DNA of 64,000 nt. Source: Bradyrhizobium sp. 4 (GTDB lineage: Bacteria; Pseudomonadota; Alphaproteobacteria; Rhizobiales; Xanthobacteraceae). A program made the position numbers and the translations under genes. The notes beneath the pieces are model-generated. The model saw only the letters and a list, made by a program, of their open reading frames with translations, did not search any database and was not told the DNA's origin. Location: positions 3,038,001 through 3,102,000 of the forward strand of contig NZ_CP064686.1 of assembly GCF_023100905.1 (NCBI RefSeq), written 5' to 3'. Below, piece after piece: positions 24,988-34,500 of this stretch. The first letter of the stretch is position 1. Each line of letters begins with the position of its first letter.

Positions 24988-25374
24988 CTAGGAATGCCCT
25001 TGACCACCCGCATTCCGATCAGACGACTCGTCGTTCTCGCGAATCCTGAACTCTTCGAGCGTGTGCCCCGATTGGAGCGCGGCAACTAGCCAGCGAGGCT
25101 GTTTACCACGTCCCGACCAAGTCTCTGTCGGGCGGAGTGGATTGAAGTATTTTGGCACGACTTTCGGGTATTTGCGGCGCGGCGGCTCGCTCGTTCCGGC
25201 GTTGGCGGCCCGTCTTTCAGCTTCACCGAATTGATCCGGCTGGTTGAGTTGCGCAAGACGTTTTTCGAGCTCTCGCTTCTCGACTGTGATCTTTTCGGCA
25301 AGTATCTTTGTCAGCTCTTCGTGAAGGAGCCAGAGTTCCTCAAAGTCCATGGCTTCGAGATCTTGCCGACGCAT
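24988..25374 (-). CDS. H-NS-family nucleoid protein (copy 1)
   Basis: A 128-residue H-NS-type protein. The N-terminal oligomerisation helix (MDFEELWLLHEELTKILAEK) is followed by a charged coiled coil, a basic linker, and the C-terminal DNA-binding motif YPKVVPKYFNP.TETWSGRGKQPRW. This resembles the alphaproteobacterial group, where TWSGRGxxPxWL is the AT-hook-like loop that reads the minor groove of A/T-rich DNA. The gene faces away from a second copy at 26087-26455 across an A/T-rich gap. It probably silences or bends nearby A/T-rich promoters. Confidence 0.9.
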   Translation of the reverse strand: MRRQDLEAMDFEELWLLHEELTKILAEKITVEKRELEKRLAQLNQPDQFGEAERRAANAGTSEPPRRKYPKVVPKYFNPLRPTETWSGRGKQPRWLVAALQSGHTLEEFRIRENDESSDRNAGGQGHS

Positions 25375-26086
25375 AGCATTCTCGTCACCGTTCGACTGAC
25401 GCCTGATCCATCTGTCATCCTCGGCTTACGAGCACATCATTGCCCGAACGCTCAAAACAAACGATGGACCAAAGCCAGTGCTTCAAATCGACGCTACAAT
25501 AAATAAAATAATATATTATTTAATAATTATTTACTAGGGTTATTTTATTAAATGGGGGCTTGGCAGCCCAATGACTTGCTGCAAAGCAAGAAAGGGGAGT
25601 ATCTCAATCGAGTTCCTCCCGGCGTCTTCAACTTGGGGCATCCTTCCCCGGCTGCACCCGGATATTCGGGACCTGAAGCTCAAATCGCGCTCAGGCAGCT
25701 AGCGCTGAGGGACATTGAGTTCGTTGGCGCTGGCGCATATTCGAAGGCTGCAATATCGAGATTGCCCAGAACAAAGGACAGCGTACGGCAACCTATTCAT
25801 CGAGAACATTGCGTCGCGATGACGCGTAGGGCGCTTGATGTGATCCCGTCATATCAGTTCGCTTGAATGGTTCCACGATTGCCCGCAGGACGTGTGAAAT
25901 TCACCCCTCCGAGATTAAATTATGAGGATAGCCTATTGTTTTGGCTTGATTGACTGTTGCGGCGCAGTTATCTGGAATGCGGATTTAAGTACGGTTCCAT
26001 ACATTTTGTTGGGTAAATCGAGTTCACCATCTTGATTAATGTCCATCTGGGACATATCAAGTTTGGCGCAACTACAGGATGCGCGC
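25375..26086. other. AT-rich gap between two H-NS-type genes
   Basis: Bases 25495-25552 are almost pure A/T (ataaaataatatattattta and similar) and 25915-26040 is also A/T-rich. A frame at 25552-25866 (MGAWQPNDLLQSKKGEYLNR) has no ribosome site and is not counted as a gene. The gap is a good candidate for autoregulatory H-NS binding. Confidence 0.5.
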
Positions 26087-26455
26087 ATGCCAGCTAAGAA
26101 ACTCGAATTAGACTCAATGTCCCTTGACGATCTCTGGTCGCTTCATGAGGAAATTAGCGGGATCCTATCGAATCGGATTAAGGCAGAAAAGCGCGAATTG
26201 GAGAAGCGCCTGGCGGTTCTCGGGGGCGGGACGGCCGTTTTGGCGGATTCAAGCGGGTCCGGCGTGTCTCCTGCCGCCAAAGCGAGACGCAAATATCCGC
26301 GGGTGCTGCCGAAATACCGGAACCCCCAGACGTCAGAGACCTGGTCGGGGCGTGGCAAGCGGCCCCGGTGGTTGGTTGCTGCTATGAAGTCTGGCCGGAG
26401 AATTGAGGACTTTCGCATAGGGGATGCAAGTCCGAAGCTTCGTCAGCGCGCATAA
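26087..26455 (+). CDS. H-NS-family nucleoid protein (copy 2)
   Basis: A 122-residue paralog of the protein encoded at 24988-25374. It starts MPAKKLELDSMSLDDLWSLH and carries the same charged coiled coil (NRIKAEKRELEKRLAVLGGG) and C-terminal motif (YPRVLPKYRNP, TWSGRGKRPRWLVAAMKSG). The inner ATG at 26087 is preferred over one at 26039 because family members begin close to the oligomerisation helix. Two related copies may form mixed oligomers. Its closeness to the EPS genes makes them likely targets. Confidence 0.9.
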   Translation: MPAKKLELDSMSLDDLWSLHEEISGILSNRIKAEKRELEKRLAVLGGGTAVLADSSGSGVSPAAKARRKYPRVLPKYRNPQTSETWSGRGKRPRWLVAAMKSGRRIEDFRIGDASPKLRQRA

Positions 26456-26523
26456 CCTAATCTGCATTGATCGACGGGATGGTTGCGGTCAAGTGGCCGG
26501 CGCGGCGCCGTGATCCTGTGCGC

Positions 26524-27993
26524 CTAGTAGGCGTTGCGTCCCCGCAGCACTTCGATGGGAGTTTGCAGCAGGATTACGAGATCAAGCCGAAGGCTCCAGT
26601 TGTCGATGTACCACAGATCGTATTGTACGCGTGTTTCGACCGTGATGGATGTGGGGGTTGGACCACGGCAGCCATGGACTTGGGCCCATCCGGTCAATCC
26701 GGGCCTGACCCTGCGGCGCAAGGCGTAGTTCCGCACGAGCTTGTCGAATTCTCCGTCGTGAGCCAAGGCATGAGGACGGGGACCGACCAGCGACATGCTG
26801 CCGTCGAGAACATTTAGCAGCTGTGGCAGTTCGTCGAAGCTTGTCCGACGCAGCCATTTGCCGACGCGGGTGACGCGTCGGTCGAGGCGATGGGCCTGAA
26901 GGATCGCGGGCCCGTCCTCGAGCACATGCATCGTCCGGAATTTGCGGATCAGGAAGATCCGGCCATTAAAACCACAGCGTTGCTGTCGAAAGAATATGGG
27001 GCCGGGCGAGTCCAGCTTGATTGCAAGTGCGGCCAGCACAAGCAGCGGGGCAAGTATCGTCAAGGCGAGCGCGGCGCCGAAAAGATCAATGATTCGTTTG
27101 GTCGCACAGTCCAGCTGCGTAAGCGGACCACGCTGGAGTTCAACACAAACCGCACTTCCAAGGCTTCGCGTGGGATGTCGAAGCAATTCGGATGTCGTAC
27201 CGACCGGCACGAACACAACCGGTAGCGGCAAGACCCGCAAATCGGCAACGAAGGCCCGGAGTTCGGGCCATCGTTCCGGGTTCGCTTCCACAACCACCTC
27301 GTCGAGCTCGGAGCTGCGAATGTAGTCAATCACGCGAGCCGTGAGCCGCCTTCGACAGGCAGGACTGAAGCCGATTGGAGGCAAGCTGAACCGGCCTCGG
27401 ACGCAATAACCATGCATCGCGAGCGTTTCAGACAGTCCGGCGTTTTTCGATTGCGGCTGGTCGCTAACCAGAATAATGTTTGTGCTGGCGAATTTTCTGC
27501 CGCTCAGGCCCCTCCCGAGAAGCGCTCTCACTCCCCACCGCTCGGCCATCAGCAAGCCGAGGCCCAGGACCGCGAAAAGTGTGCCCGCTTGGTGAGAAGA
27601 GCCCGGACCAATTGCAAAGCCGTACACGGCCCATATCAAGAGCAACAATGACGTCCATGCAATCCAGACGGCGCGCATCTGACTTCGCAGGACGAGAAGC
27701 TCAGCTGGCCGATAAAGGCCGTGGGTCTTCAAGAGGCAAACCAGACATGCTGCGCTGACGAGCGCCAGGCCAAGTGCGTTGCTTAAGTCGCCTGCAGCCC
27801 ACCCATTCTGAGCTTGGCACAGCCACATCGAAACGACGCTCGCAAAAACAATGGTCGCAACATCCGCACAGGGCGCCACGTATTCGATCGAGTCGTACCG
27901 GAGGGGCCATTTGTGCTGGCGGGAAAGTGACGGCCCGGGACTGACACGATCCGTAACCTCCCGATCGGGGAAATGTCGGTTCACGAAATTCAT
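26524..27993 (-). CDS. Undecaprenyl-phosphate glycosylphosphotransferase (EPS initiating enzyme)
   Basis: A 489-residue polyprenyl glycosylphosphotransferase. The N-terminal half has four to five membrane helices and a CoA-binding-like domain (residues ~60-250). The C-terminal catalytic part follows one more membrane helix (IIDLFGAALALTILAPLLVL) with the family motifs DSPGPIFFRQQRCGFNG, then RKFRTM, then RRTSFDELPQLLNVLDGSMS, VGPRPHA and RPGLTGWAQV. It transfers a sugar-1-phosphate to undecaprenyl phosphate at the inner membrane and so starts repeat-unit assembly. The first sugar is not readable from sequence. It is the last gene of the minus-strand group with the polymerase-like and Wzc genes. 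Confidence 0.93.
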   Translation of the reverse strand: MNFVNRHFPDREVTDRVSPGPSLSRQHKWPLRYDSIEYVAPCADVATIVFASVVSMWLCQAQNGWAAGDLSNALGLALVSAACLVCLLKTHGLYRPAELLVLRSQMRAVWIAWTSLLLLIWAVYGFAIGPGSSHQAGTLFAVLGLGLLMAERWGVRALLGRGLSGRKFASTNIILVSDQPQSKNAGLSETLAMHGYCVRGRFSLPPIGFSPACRRRLTARVIDYIRSSELDEVVVEANPERWPELRAFVADLRVLPLPVVFVPVGTTSELLRHPTRSLGSAVCVELQRGPLTQLDCATKRIIDLFGAALALTILAPLLVLAALAIKLDSPGPIFFRQQRCGFNGRIFLIRKFRTMHVLEDGPAILQAHRLDRRVTRVGKWLRRTSFDELPQLLNVLDGSMSLVGPRPHALAHDGEFDKLVRNYALRRRVRPGLTGWAQVHGCRGPTPTSITVETRVQYDLWYIDNWSLRLDLVILLQTPIEVLRGRNAY

Positions 27994-28007
27994 TGTCAGG
28001 ACACCTG

Positions 28008-28080
28008 CGGTTAATATTTAATATATTATTAATTAATCCGATCTTTCAAGAGAAAAATACTCGTTTGGCTATTTAATATG
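28008..28080. promoter_or_regulatory. AT-rich tract upstream of the initiating transferase
   Basis: A/T-dominated sequence (ttaatatttaatatattatt, then attaattaat) in the 104-base gap between two minus-strand genes. It would be a natural site for a promoter or H-NS-type binding. No exact promoter boxes are claimed. Confidence 0.4.
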
Positions 28081-28097
28081 TCGCACTGCTCGGAGAC

Positions 28098-30107
28098 CTA
28101 TCGAGACCCCTGTCGGGAATTCCGCGCGCGCATGCTGTCGAGGTACGACGGATCCAGCTCCGAAATCAGGTTCTCGAGATAGACCTTCCCGTCGGCTGAG
28201 GCTAACCGGTATGCAGCCACAAGCGCCGGCCTGAGGGCAGGCCGATGCGTAACGATGAAACTGACGTCGCGCTTGATCAAGTCACGGAATTCAAGCTCCC
28301 ATACCACAGCGTCTGTGGCGAACGCGACGGATAGCCGTAACGGAAGCAGATCCAAATCATTCGGCGCGGTATAGTACGACATCTTGAGCATCGCTGCCGT
28401 CCCAGACCGGGTCAAATCGTGCTTCGATGCCGCCGCGAGCATGAGCCAAATGTCGCCGCGAAACGGCGAAGAGCGTAATGCACGGGCAAACACATTCGAA
28501 GCCACCGGAAGAGCCGTCTTTTGCTCGTCTGCGGATAATGCCGGATCCCAGCTGGATCTCGATTCCCCTCGGATCCATAGGTCTTCACGTGCTGCCGCAA
28601 CTGAAGCCGGTTTCGAGATCGCATTCGGCCATGCTGCGGTCAATACGCCTGTCGGCAAAGAAGAATGACCACCGAGATACCAGGCGGGCAAGACCATCCA
28701 AATTGCCTGCACGAGCAGTGTGATACCAAGAACCATCAGAGCAACGCGGGGCCAGGCGGTGACAAGAGCTGACGCGAATCTTGGACGAGATGCCGGAGCT
28801 GGACCGCCCATCCAATCTGAGTTCTCTTTCGATCCCGGGGATATGGCGTCACGGCCTGCGCCGGGGACGCTTTGACCGAACGCCAGTCCAAAAACCGCGG
28901 CGATCAAAAGTGATGCGCCCAAATCCAAAATTTCATGGTCGGCAAAGGCCAGTACCGTCAGTGTAATCGAAGCGCCAGCGCCCAAGGCTGGGTACTCGTA
29001 ATCGTAAGCTCGCGACAGAGACCGCCTGATCAGAATACAAGCGCCGAGCATTGCTACAACCACGAGACTGCAAAGGAACGCCCACCCCATATCCACAACG
29101 ATTGCGGCGGCGGCCGTTGGCCTTTCTCGCAGCGCACCGCTTCCGATGTCCCGATAAATCGGCAAAAGAACGGCCGAAGCGCCTGCACCGGATCCCGCCG
29201 GTCGGACGTCATGTAGCATCCGTTCTGTCGCGATCTGGCTGCTCGTTGACAAAGCGATCGTCAGATCGGTGTTCGTCCTGAACGGAATGACCGTCACGCT
29301 GGCAATAAGAAATATTACGGCGGTTGCGAGAACGCCAGCGGTACCCCACAAACCGAAGAACCACCTGCGAATTGCGAAGACCGAGAGCAGGATTCCTGAT
29401 CCGAGGAGCGCGGCAACGACGGCGGTCGAGTTGGTCCGAATGAGCAGCGCCGCCATGCAGACAGTCATTGCGATGATCGCGGCGGACAGAGCTGGGAGCG
29501 GGACTGGCCCAATTGTTCCTGGCCGACTGCGGCGCCGAAATTGATCGACTGCGCGTATTGCCGTCGCGCAGGAGAGCAAGAGGCCGAGCACTGCGACGGT
29601 TGAGCCATCGGGCCCGGCGACGCCAGCAGTTGCCTTAACGAACCACATAGCTGTGGTGATCGTGGCTATCAACAGCAGGATATGCAGGACTTGCGCTGCA
29701 CGATATCGGTCAAGGGTGACGACGGCAGTGACAAGGGCAGCGGCGAGCACAGCGCAATACTGGGCGAACGAGAACATCGTCGCCCCGGTATCGACCGTGA
29801 TTATTTCGGCGAGGGGTTCGTTCAAGGCCGCCGATGCAGTCGCCCAGATGGCATTGCCGAGCGTGCCCATAGGCATCGGCACTGCCTGTGACGCCATCCA
29901 GAGCGCCGGAGTCGCAAGCACAACGCCCAGACCAGGCCGGAGCAGCTTGGCGAGCCCGAGGGAGGCGGATGATGGAACGATCGCAACGACCAGCGCAGCC
30001 GTTGCAAGTACGAACGACGCGAATATCCTGATTTGCAGGCTTTCTGGCATTGCGAGCGTCGCGATGATCGCCACTAACTCGGCTAACATGACAAGCCGGA
30101 TAATCAT
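28098..30107 (-). CDS. Polysaccharide polymerase-like membrane protein
   Basis: A ~669-residue protein with about 12 transmembrane helices in the first 450 residues and a soluble C-terminal region of ~200 residues with helical repeats. The segment AEIITVDTGATMFSFAQYCA resembles the (I/L)S.DPAAT motif before a membrane helix in O-antigen ligase/Wzy-type proteins. Its place between the Wzc and the initiating transferase genes also fits a polymerase, which would join repeat units in the periplasm. Wzy proteins are poorly conserved, so this is a positional assignment. The ATG at 30107 is chosen over a GTG at 30134. Confidence 0.65.
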   Translation of the reverse strand: MIIRLVMLAELVAIIATLAMPESLQIRIFASFVLATAALVVAIVPSSASLGLAKLLRPGLGVVLATPALWMASQAVPMPMGTLGNAIWATASAALNEPLAEIITVDTGATMFSFAQYCAVLAAALVTAVVTLDRYRAAQVLHILLLIATITTAMWFVKATAGVAGPDGSTVAVLGLLLSCATAIRAVDQFRRRSRPGTIGPVPLPALSAAIIAMTVCMAALLIRTNSTAVVAALLGSGILLSVFAIRRWFFGLWGTAGVLATAVIFLIASVTVIPFRTNTDLTIALSTSSQIATERMLHDVRPAGSGAGASAVLLPIYRDIGSGALRERPTAAAAIVVDMGWAFLCSLVVVAMLGACILIRRSLSRAYDYEYPALGAGASITLTVLAFADHEILDLGASLLIAAVFGLAFGQSVPGAGRDAISPGSKENSDWMGGPAPASRPRFASALVTAWPRVALMVLGITLLVQAIWMVLPAWYLGGHSSLPTGVLTAAWPNAISKPASVAAAREDLWIRGESRSSWDPALSADEQKTALPVASNVFARALRSSPFRGDIWLMLAAASKHDLTRSGTAAMLKMSYYTAPNDLDLLPLRLSVAFATDAVVWELEFRDLIKRDVSFIVTHRPALRPALVAAYRLASADGKVYLENLISELDPSYLDSMRARNSRQGSR

Positions 30108-30181
30108 GTAAACACCATCTTGTGGTGCGGCCACTCCGCTGATCCGCTAGCCGGAGAACGTGGAGCCGCTACGAGACAGCC

Positions 30182-32542
30182 TTAAGACCCGGAAAGGCCA
30201 TAACGGATGTAGTGGCTATCATGATAGTAGTAGCTCCGATGTCCGTCATATCGAGCCATGGCCTTGGTATCCGTTTTGCTGAGAACCGCCCCAATCAGCG
30301 ATTCGTGAATGTTGGGTGCCGTGTGCAATGCGTGCTGCACGACATCTATTTTGGTCCGGCCCCATTCAACAACGAGAATGTAGCAGTCTATTAGAGATGA
30401 AGTGGCTCGGACATCAACTAGGGGGGTCAGGGGAGGAAGGTCGACGATGACGTAGTCATAGTCAGCTCGCAAACGGTCGAACAACTTGCTTATCGCGTCG
30501 GCGCAAAGAATTTCGCTGGTGTGAAGCAGAGGTCCCCGCCGCACGGCGGGGAGAAATGCAAGATTGGTTGTCGGATCCCGCCAAATTGCGTCCGCGAGGG
30601 AGCGGCTGCCGTTTGCAACTTCGATGATTCCGGCGAGGGCTTTGGGCGCAAAGATAGCAGATAGCGAGGGATTCCTGAGGTCGCAATCGACGATGATGGC
30701 TTTCTTGCCCGTGTGCCCGATCAATTGCGCGAGCGAGGCAGCAATCGTGGTCTTGCCCTCATTCGGTAGGGCCGAGGTAATCCCGATGACCTGGGAGGAG
30801 ATTTTTGCCGGATTGTGGTCGATGGCTAGCTTGATGGAGCGAATTGCCTCGGTATATCGAGAAAGCGGCATCCCGACCACGGTCCGATGAACTGCGGTCG
30901 GCGACGAAACTATGCGTTGCTGAACATCATCATCGGTTTGCTGGAGGCGAACTGATGGCTTCGGGGATTTGCGGGCCGGTAGCAATGGGACCGAAGAAAT
31001 GCAAGGCAATTCCAGCACGGTTTCCACTTGTGAAGAGGTACGAAAGACGCGGTCCATGACGTCTCTGAGCAGCGCCAAGCCGATGCCCAGCGCGAGACCG
31101 CCGAGGATCCCGAGCGTCAGCACCAACCTTGTCTTAGGCTTGCTCTTGCTCGGCGGCGGCGAAGCAGGAAAAATGACCCGCGTTTCCGAGATCGGGAATG
31201 TCTCCTGCTGTGCAGAGCCCATGTAACGCTGCAGGAAAGTCTCGTGCAAGCTCCGCAAGCCCTTTGCTCGGCTCTCCAGATCCTTGATAGTCAGCTCAGC
31301 AGAATTGACTGAACGGGACTGAGAGACGGCCTTGGCCAGCTGCTTTTCGATTTCTTCCTGCCGCTGTTTGGCGAACTCGAATTCGCTTCGGCTGACTTCG
31401 GCAAGTCTCTTGACCTCGTCGAAGATGGAGGCGCGAAATTCCCGGATGCGGTTACGGACACTGACAACCGCCAGGTGGTCGCGACCGACCCTGGCTGTCA
31501 ACTCGGCCTCTCGCCGCGTGAGTTCCAGATATTGTTGGCGGAGCCCCGTAATGATCTGACTGTTTGTCGCATCGGCCCCGATAGCATCCAGATTGATCAT
31601 CGGGGGCGGCTTTTGCGGATCGGAGGTAAGGAGAGATTCATACCGAGCCAACTTGGCCGTGGCCTCAGAGGTCTGAGCGCGTGCGGCAGCCAGTCGATTG
31701 TTGATTTCTGTGATCTGCCGCTCGTCGATGGGCTTTCCGTCCAAAGACACGATATTGTTCTGGGCCTTGTAGACATCGACGGCACGTTGCGCAGCGAGGG
31801 CTTGGTCACCGAGATCGCGCAGCCTATCCTGCAGCCAGCTTGTTGCCCTGCGATTGGCATCGAATTTTGCATTGAGCTGGTCCGCAACATAGGTATTGGC
31901 TACCGCGTTGACGATCTCCGCGGCTCGGGCTGCGTTGCTCGAACTGAAATTGATTTCAATGACGTTGCTGAACCCGACACGTCCTGTTGAAAGCCGACTC
32001 AGAAATGCGTCTACCAGAGCGTCCGATGGTTCGCCCTTCGTATCGGGCGGGTTATCTTTCCTCGATCCAGTCGGTGCCCATGACCGAATTCGTTGCCAGA
32101 GCGACTGTAGAGATAGCCCTGACGCACTAAAGTCCGGATCGTCAGCCAGTTTCAACTGGTCGATGACCGCGACCGCAGTGGCCTTTGATCTCAGGAGCTG
32201 AAGCTGGGTCTCGATTTGATTGAGATCGAAAGCCGTCTCGGCGAGCAGTGATTGCTGCTGGACAAATAGGGGCCTTGGATTAGCCAACAGGATCTGAACC
32301 TGCGCCGTATAGGTTGGAGTCACCAAACGGAGATAGAGCATGCTGGCCGCAGTTGCGAGTGTAGCAGTGACAAGGATTACGAGATATTGGCGTCGTAGAA
32401 GCCCGATGCCGTAATTGATGACGTCGCTGATTCCTCCGCCGTCTGCCTGAGCGGGTTGAGCCAGGTTCACCGGCAGCCGCAGTCTATCCGTGTGTTGAAG
32501 ATTGTTCTGGAGCATCACGTACCTGTCCGACGGTGGGGTCAC
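30182..32542 (-). CDS. Wzc-type EPS co-polymerase with C-terminal tyrosine kinase (BY-kinase)
   Basis: A 786-residue protein controlling chain length and export. A Wzz-type membrane segment (YLVILVTATLATAASMLYLR, residues ~53-73) is followed by long periplasmic coiled coils, a GNVR-like region and a second membrane helix near 450-470. The kinase domain has Walker A GITSALPNEGKTT (587-599), Walker A' IIVDCDL (~616-622) and Walker B VIVDLPP (~698-704). A terminal tyrosine cluster (YDGHRSYYYHDSHYIRYG) is the expected autophosphorylation site. It heads the minus-strand group and is divergent from rmlC. A phosphatase partner is not adjacent. Confidence 0.95.
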   Translation of the reverse strand: MTPPSDRYVMLQNNLQHTDRLRLPVNLAQPAQADGGGISDVINYGIGLLRRQYLVILVTATLATAASMLYLRLVTPTYTAQVQILLANPRPLFVQQQSLLAETAFDLNQIETQLQLLRSKATAVAVIDQLKLADDPDFSASGLSLQSLWQRIRSWAPTGSRKDNPPDTKGEPSDALVDAFLSRLSTGRVGFSNVIEINFSSSNAARAAEIVNAVANTYVADQLNAKFDANRRATSWLQDRLRDLGDQALAAQRAVDVYKAQNNIVSLDGKPIDERQITEINNRLAAARAQTSEATAKLARYESLLTSDPQKPPPMINLDAIGADATNSQIITGLRQQYLELTRREAELTARVGRDHLAVVSVRNRIREFRASIFDEVKRLAEVSRSEFEFAKQRQEEIEKQLAKAVSQSRSVNSAELTIKDLESRAKGLRSLHETFLQRYMGSAQQETFPISETRVIFPASPPPSKSKPKTRLVLTLGILGGLALGIGLALLRDVMDRVFRTSSQVETVLELPCISSVPLLPARKSPKPSVRLQQTDDDVQQRIVSSPTAVHRTVVGMPLSRYTEAIRSIKLAIDHNPAKISSQVIGITSALPNEGKTTIAASLAQLIGHTGKKAIIVDCDLRNPSLSAIFAPKALAGIIEVANGSRSLADAIWRDPTTNLAFLPAVRRGPLLHTSEILCADAISKLFDRLRADYDYVIVDLPPLTPLVDVRATSSLIDCYILVVEWGRTKIDVVQHALHTAPNIHESLIGAVLSKTDTKAMARYDGHRSYYYHDSHYIRYGLSGS

Positions 32543-32862
32543 GTTGGGGCCGCCCGCCCGTAGACCAACGTTCAGGCAGGACGTCCGGGCGCTGGGAGAT
32601 TATATACATTAAAAAAATCTGCTTGCCAAATTAAATGAATCCTATATTAATTAAGTTGAGATATAAATAAGGACGAGGCAATCGCCCCGGCGCGGTGCCG
32701 ACAAAACAGACGATATTTCCGTAGCTTGCAGCGACCGTATTTGGATCGAAAATAATGTGAGCGTTCAGAGGCGGATTGGCGGACGGAGAAATTAATTCTA
32801 TCGATGATTATGGTCCGCTGCTTGAAACCCGATTGAAATTGAGGACCGGCAGGAGGTGCTTA
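32543..32862. promoter_or_regulatory. Divergent promoter region between wzc-type gene and rmlC
   Basis: A 320-base gap between divergent operons. Bases 32605-32668 are A/T-rich (acattaaaaaaatctgcttg, then tatattaattaagttgagat). An aggagg ribosome site at 32851-32857 belongs to rmlC. Both the assembly genes and the rhamnose genes are probably controlled from here. Confidence 0.5.
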
Positions 32863-33420
32863 ATGCTGGAACTGCGATCCTTGGCTATCCCCGATGTCAA
32901 AGTAATTCGAGCAGATCGCATTTCCGACGGCCGCGGCTACTTCTGTGAGACCTTTCAGCGCTCGGCTTTTGCTGCGAAGGGAATCTTGCATGACTTCGTT
33001 CAGGATAATCAGTCCAGCTCAGATCGGATCGGCACGGTGCGCGGCTTGCATTTCCAGCGACCGCCTTTCGCCCAGGCCAAACTCATACGGGTGTTGAATG
33101 GGGCCATTCTCGATATTGCCGTTGATCTCCGACGTTCGTCGCCCGACTTTGGCAAGCACATCGCCATCCAGTTGGATAGCGAAAGCGGTGAGCAGGTGTT
33201 CATTCCGAAGGGATTCGCGCATGGTTTCTGTACGCTGCAGCCCAAGACCGTGGTCTTGTACAAGGTCGATCAGGTCTACGCCCCGAGCCATGACGGCGGC
33301 GTCTATTGGGCTGACCCCGCACTAGCGATCAAGTGGCCCGTCACACCGTCAGAGGCTCAGATATCGCCAAAGGACCAGATTTTGCCTACGCTCAACCAGC
33401 TTGCTTGCATTTTCGAATAG
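32863..33420 (+). CDS. rmlC: dTDP-4-dehydrorhamnose 3,5-epimerase
   Basis: Converts dTDP-4-dehydro-6-deoxy-glucose to dTDP-4-dehydro-L-rhamnose, the third step of dTDP-L-rhamnose synthesis in the cytoplasm. The 185-residue cupin-fold protein has the family motifs: DGRGYFCETF, then FVQDNQSSSDRIGTVRGLHF (active-site His in RGLHFQ), PQ-like hydrophobic strands, and FIPKGFAHGFC. The ATG at 32863 is fixed by aggagg; a longer frame upstream is rejected. First gene of rmlCBDA. Confidence 0.93.
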   Translation: MLELRSLAIPDVKVIRADRISDGRGYFCETFQRSAFAAKGILHDFVQDNQSSSDRIGTVRGLHFQRPPFAQAKLIRVLNGAILDIAVDLRRSSPDFGKHIAIQLDSESGEQVFIPKGFAHGFCTLQPKTVVLYKVDQVYAPSHDGGVYWADPALAIKWPVTPSEAQISPKDQILPTLNQLACIFE

Positions 33421-33434
33421 TGGAGATGAGTAGA

Positions 33435-34493
33435 ATGCGTATCCTAGTGACCGGCGGAGCGGGCTTCATCGGTTCTGCTGTGTGTCGCCGTTTGGTGCTG
33501 CAGACCAGTGCCGCTGTGGTCAACATCGATAAGTTGACATACGCAGCCGACCTGACTTCGCTGACGAGCATCGAGGGGCTGGGGTCTTATGCATTCCTGC
33601 AGTCCGACATCTGCGATCGAGACGCTATGGATCTCGCGTTCGCCGACTACGAGCCGGATGCGATCATACACCTGGCCGCCGAAAGCCACGTCGACCGTTC
33701 GATCACCGGGCCCGAGGCCTTCGTCAGCACCAATATAGTTGGTACCTACACGCTGTTGGAGGCGGCCAGGACCTACTACGAACGTCTGCCGCTTCCGCGG
33801 CGCAAGCAGTTCCGCTTCATCCACGTATCGACCGACGAAGTCTACGGGTCATTGGGCCCGGAGGACTTGTTTCGCGAGGACACGCCCTACAGGCCGAGTT
33901 CGCCATATTCGGCGAGCAAGGCGGCCTCGGACCACCTCGCACTCGCGTGGTTTCGAACCTACGGTCTTCCGGTCATCGTATCGAATTGTTCGAACAACTA
34001 CGGGCCGTACCAGTTCCCGGAAAAGCTCATCCCGCTGACGATCATCAATGCGCTCGACCGGAAGCCGCTACCGGTCTATGGCGACGGCAGAAATATTCGC
34101 GACTGGCTTCATGTCGATGATCATGCCGCTGGCTTGATAAGACTTCTGTACGAAGGAAGACCGGGCGAGAAGTACAATTTCGGCGGAGATGGCCAGCGAT
34201 CCAACCTGGAGGTGGTCACCCGGATTTGTGACGTGGTGGATCGGCTATCCCCGGGCGCGGGAGCGAGACGATCTCTCATTAGGTTCGTGCCGGATCGTCC
34301 AGGACATGATGCGCGCTATGCGATCGACGCGTCGAAGGCACATCGCGAACTAGGCTGGGAACCGACGAGAACCTTCGAACAGGGCTTGGCCGAAACAGTC
34401 GGATGGTATCTCGACAATCGTGCATGGTGGCAGCGTGCTCGCTGCGGTGTCTATGACGGCTCGCGTCTGGGTCTGCTCGCTGCTCAACATTGA
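33435..34493 (+). CDS. rmlB: dTDP-glucose 4,6-dehydratase
   Basis: Extended short-chain dehydrogenase that makes dTDP-4-dehydro-6-deoxy-glucose, step two of the rhamnose pathway. The NAD-binding loop TGGAGFIGS is at the N-terminus, HLAAESHVDRSI follows, the active-site STDEVYG and SPYSASK (Tyr and Lys) are present, and the ending matches the family (ELGWEPTRTFEQGL). At 352 residues its length is normal. The ATG at 33435 lies 9 bases after ggag; an ATG at 33426 is the alternative. Confidence 0.95.
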   Translation: MRILVTGGAGFIGSAVCRRLVLQTSAAVVNIDKLTYAADLTSLTSIEGLGSYAFLQSDICDRDAMDLAFADYEPDAIIHLAAESHVDRSITGPEAFVSTNIVGTYTLLEAARTYYERLPLPRRKQFRFIHVSTDEVYGSLGPEDLFREDTPYRPSSPYSASKAASDHLALAWFRTYGLPVIVSNCSNNYGPYQFPEKLIPLTIINALDRKPLPVYGDGRNIRDWLHVDDHAAGLIRLLYEGRPGEKYNFGGDGQRSNLEVVTRICDVVDRLSPGAGARRSLIRFVPDRPGHDARYAIDASKAHRELGWEPTRTFEQGLAETVGWYLDNRAWWQRARCGVYDGSRLGLLAAQH

Positions 34494-34500
34494 GGTGAAG

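Noticed and set aside
25552..25866. 104-codon frame between the H-NS-type genes
   Set aside because: No ribosome site and no family resemblance; it lies in an A/T-rich regulatory gap.
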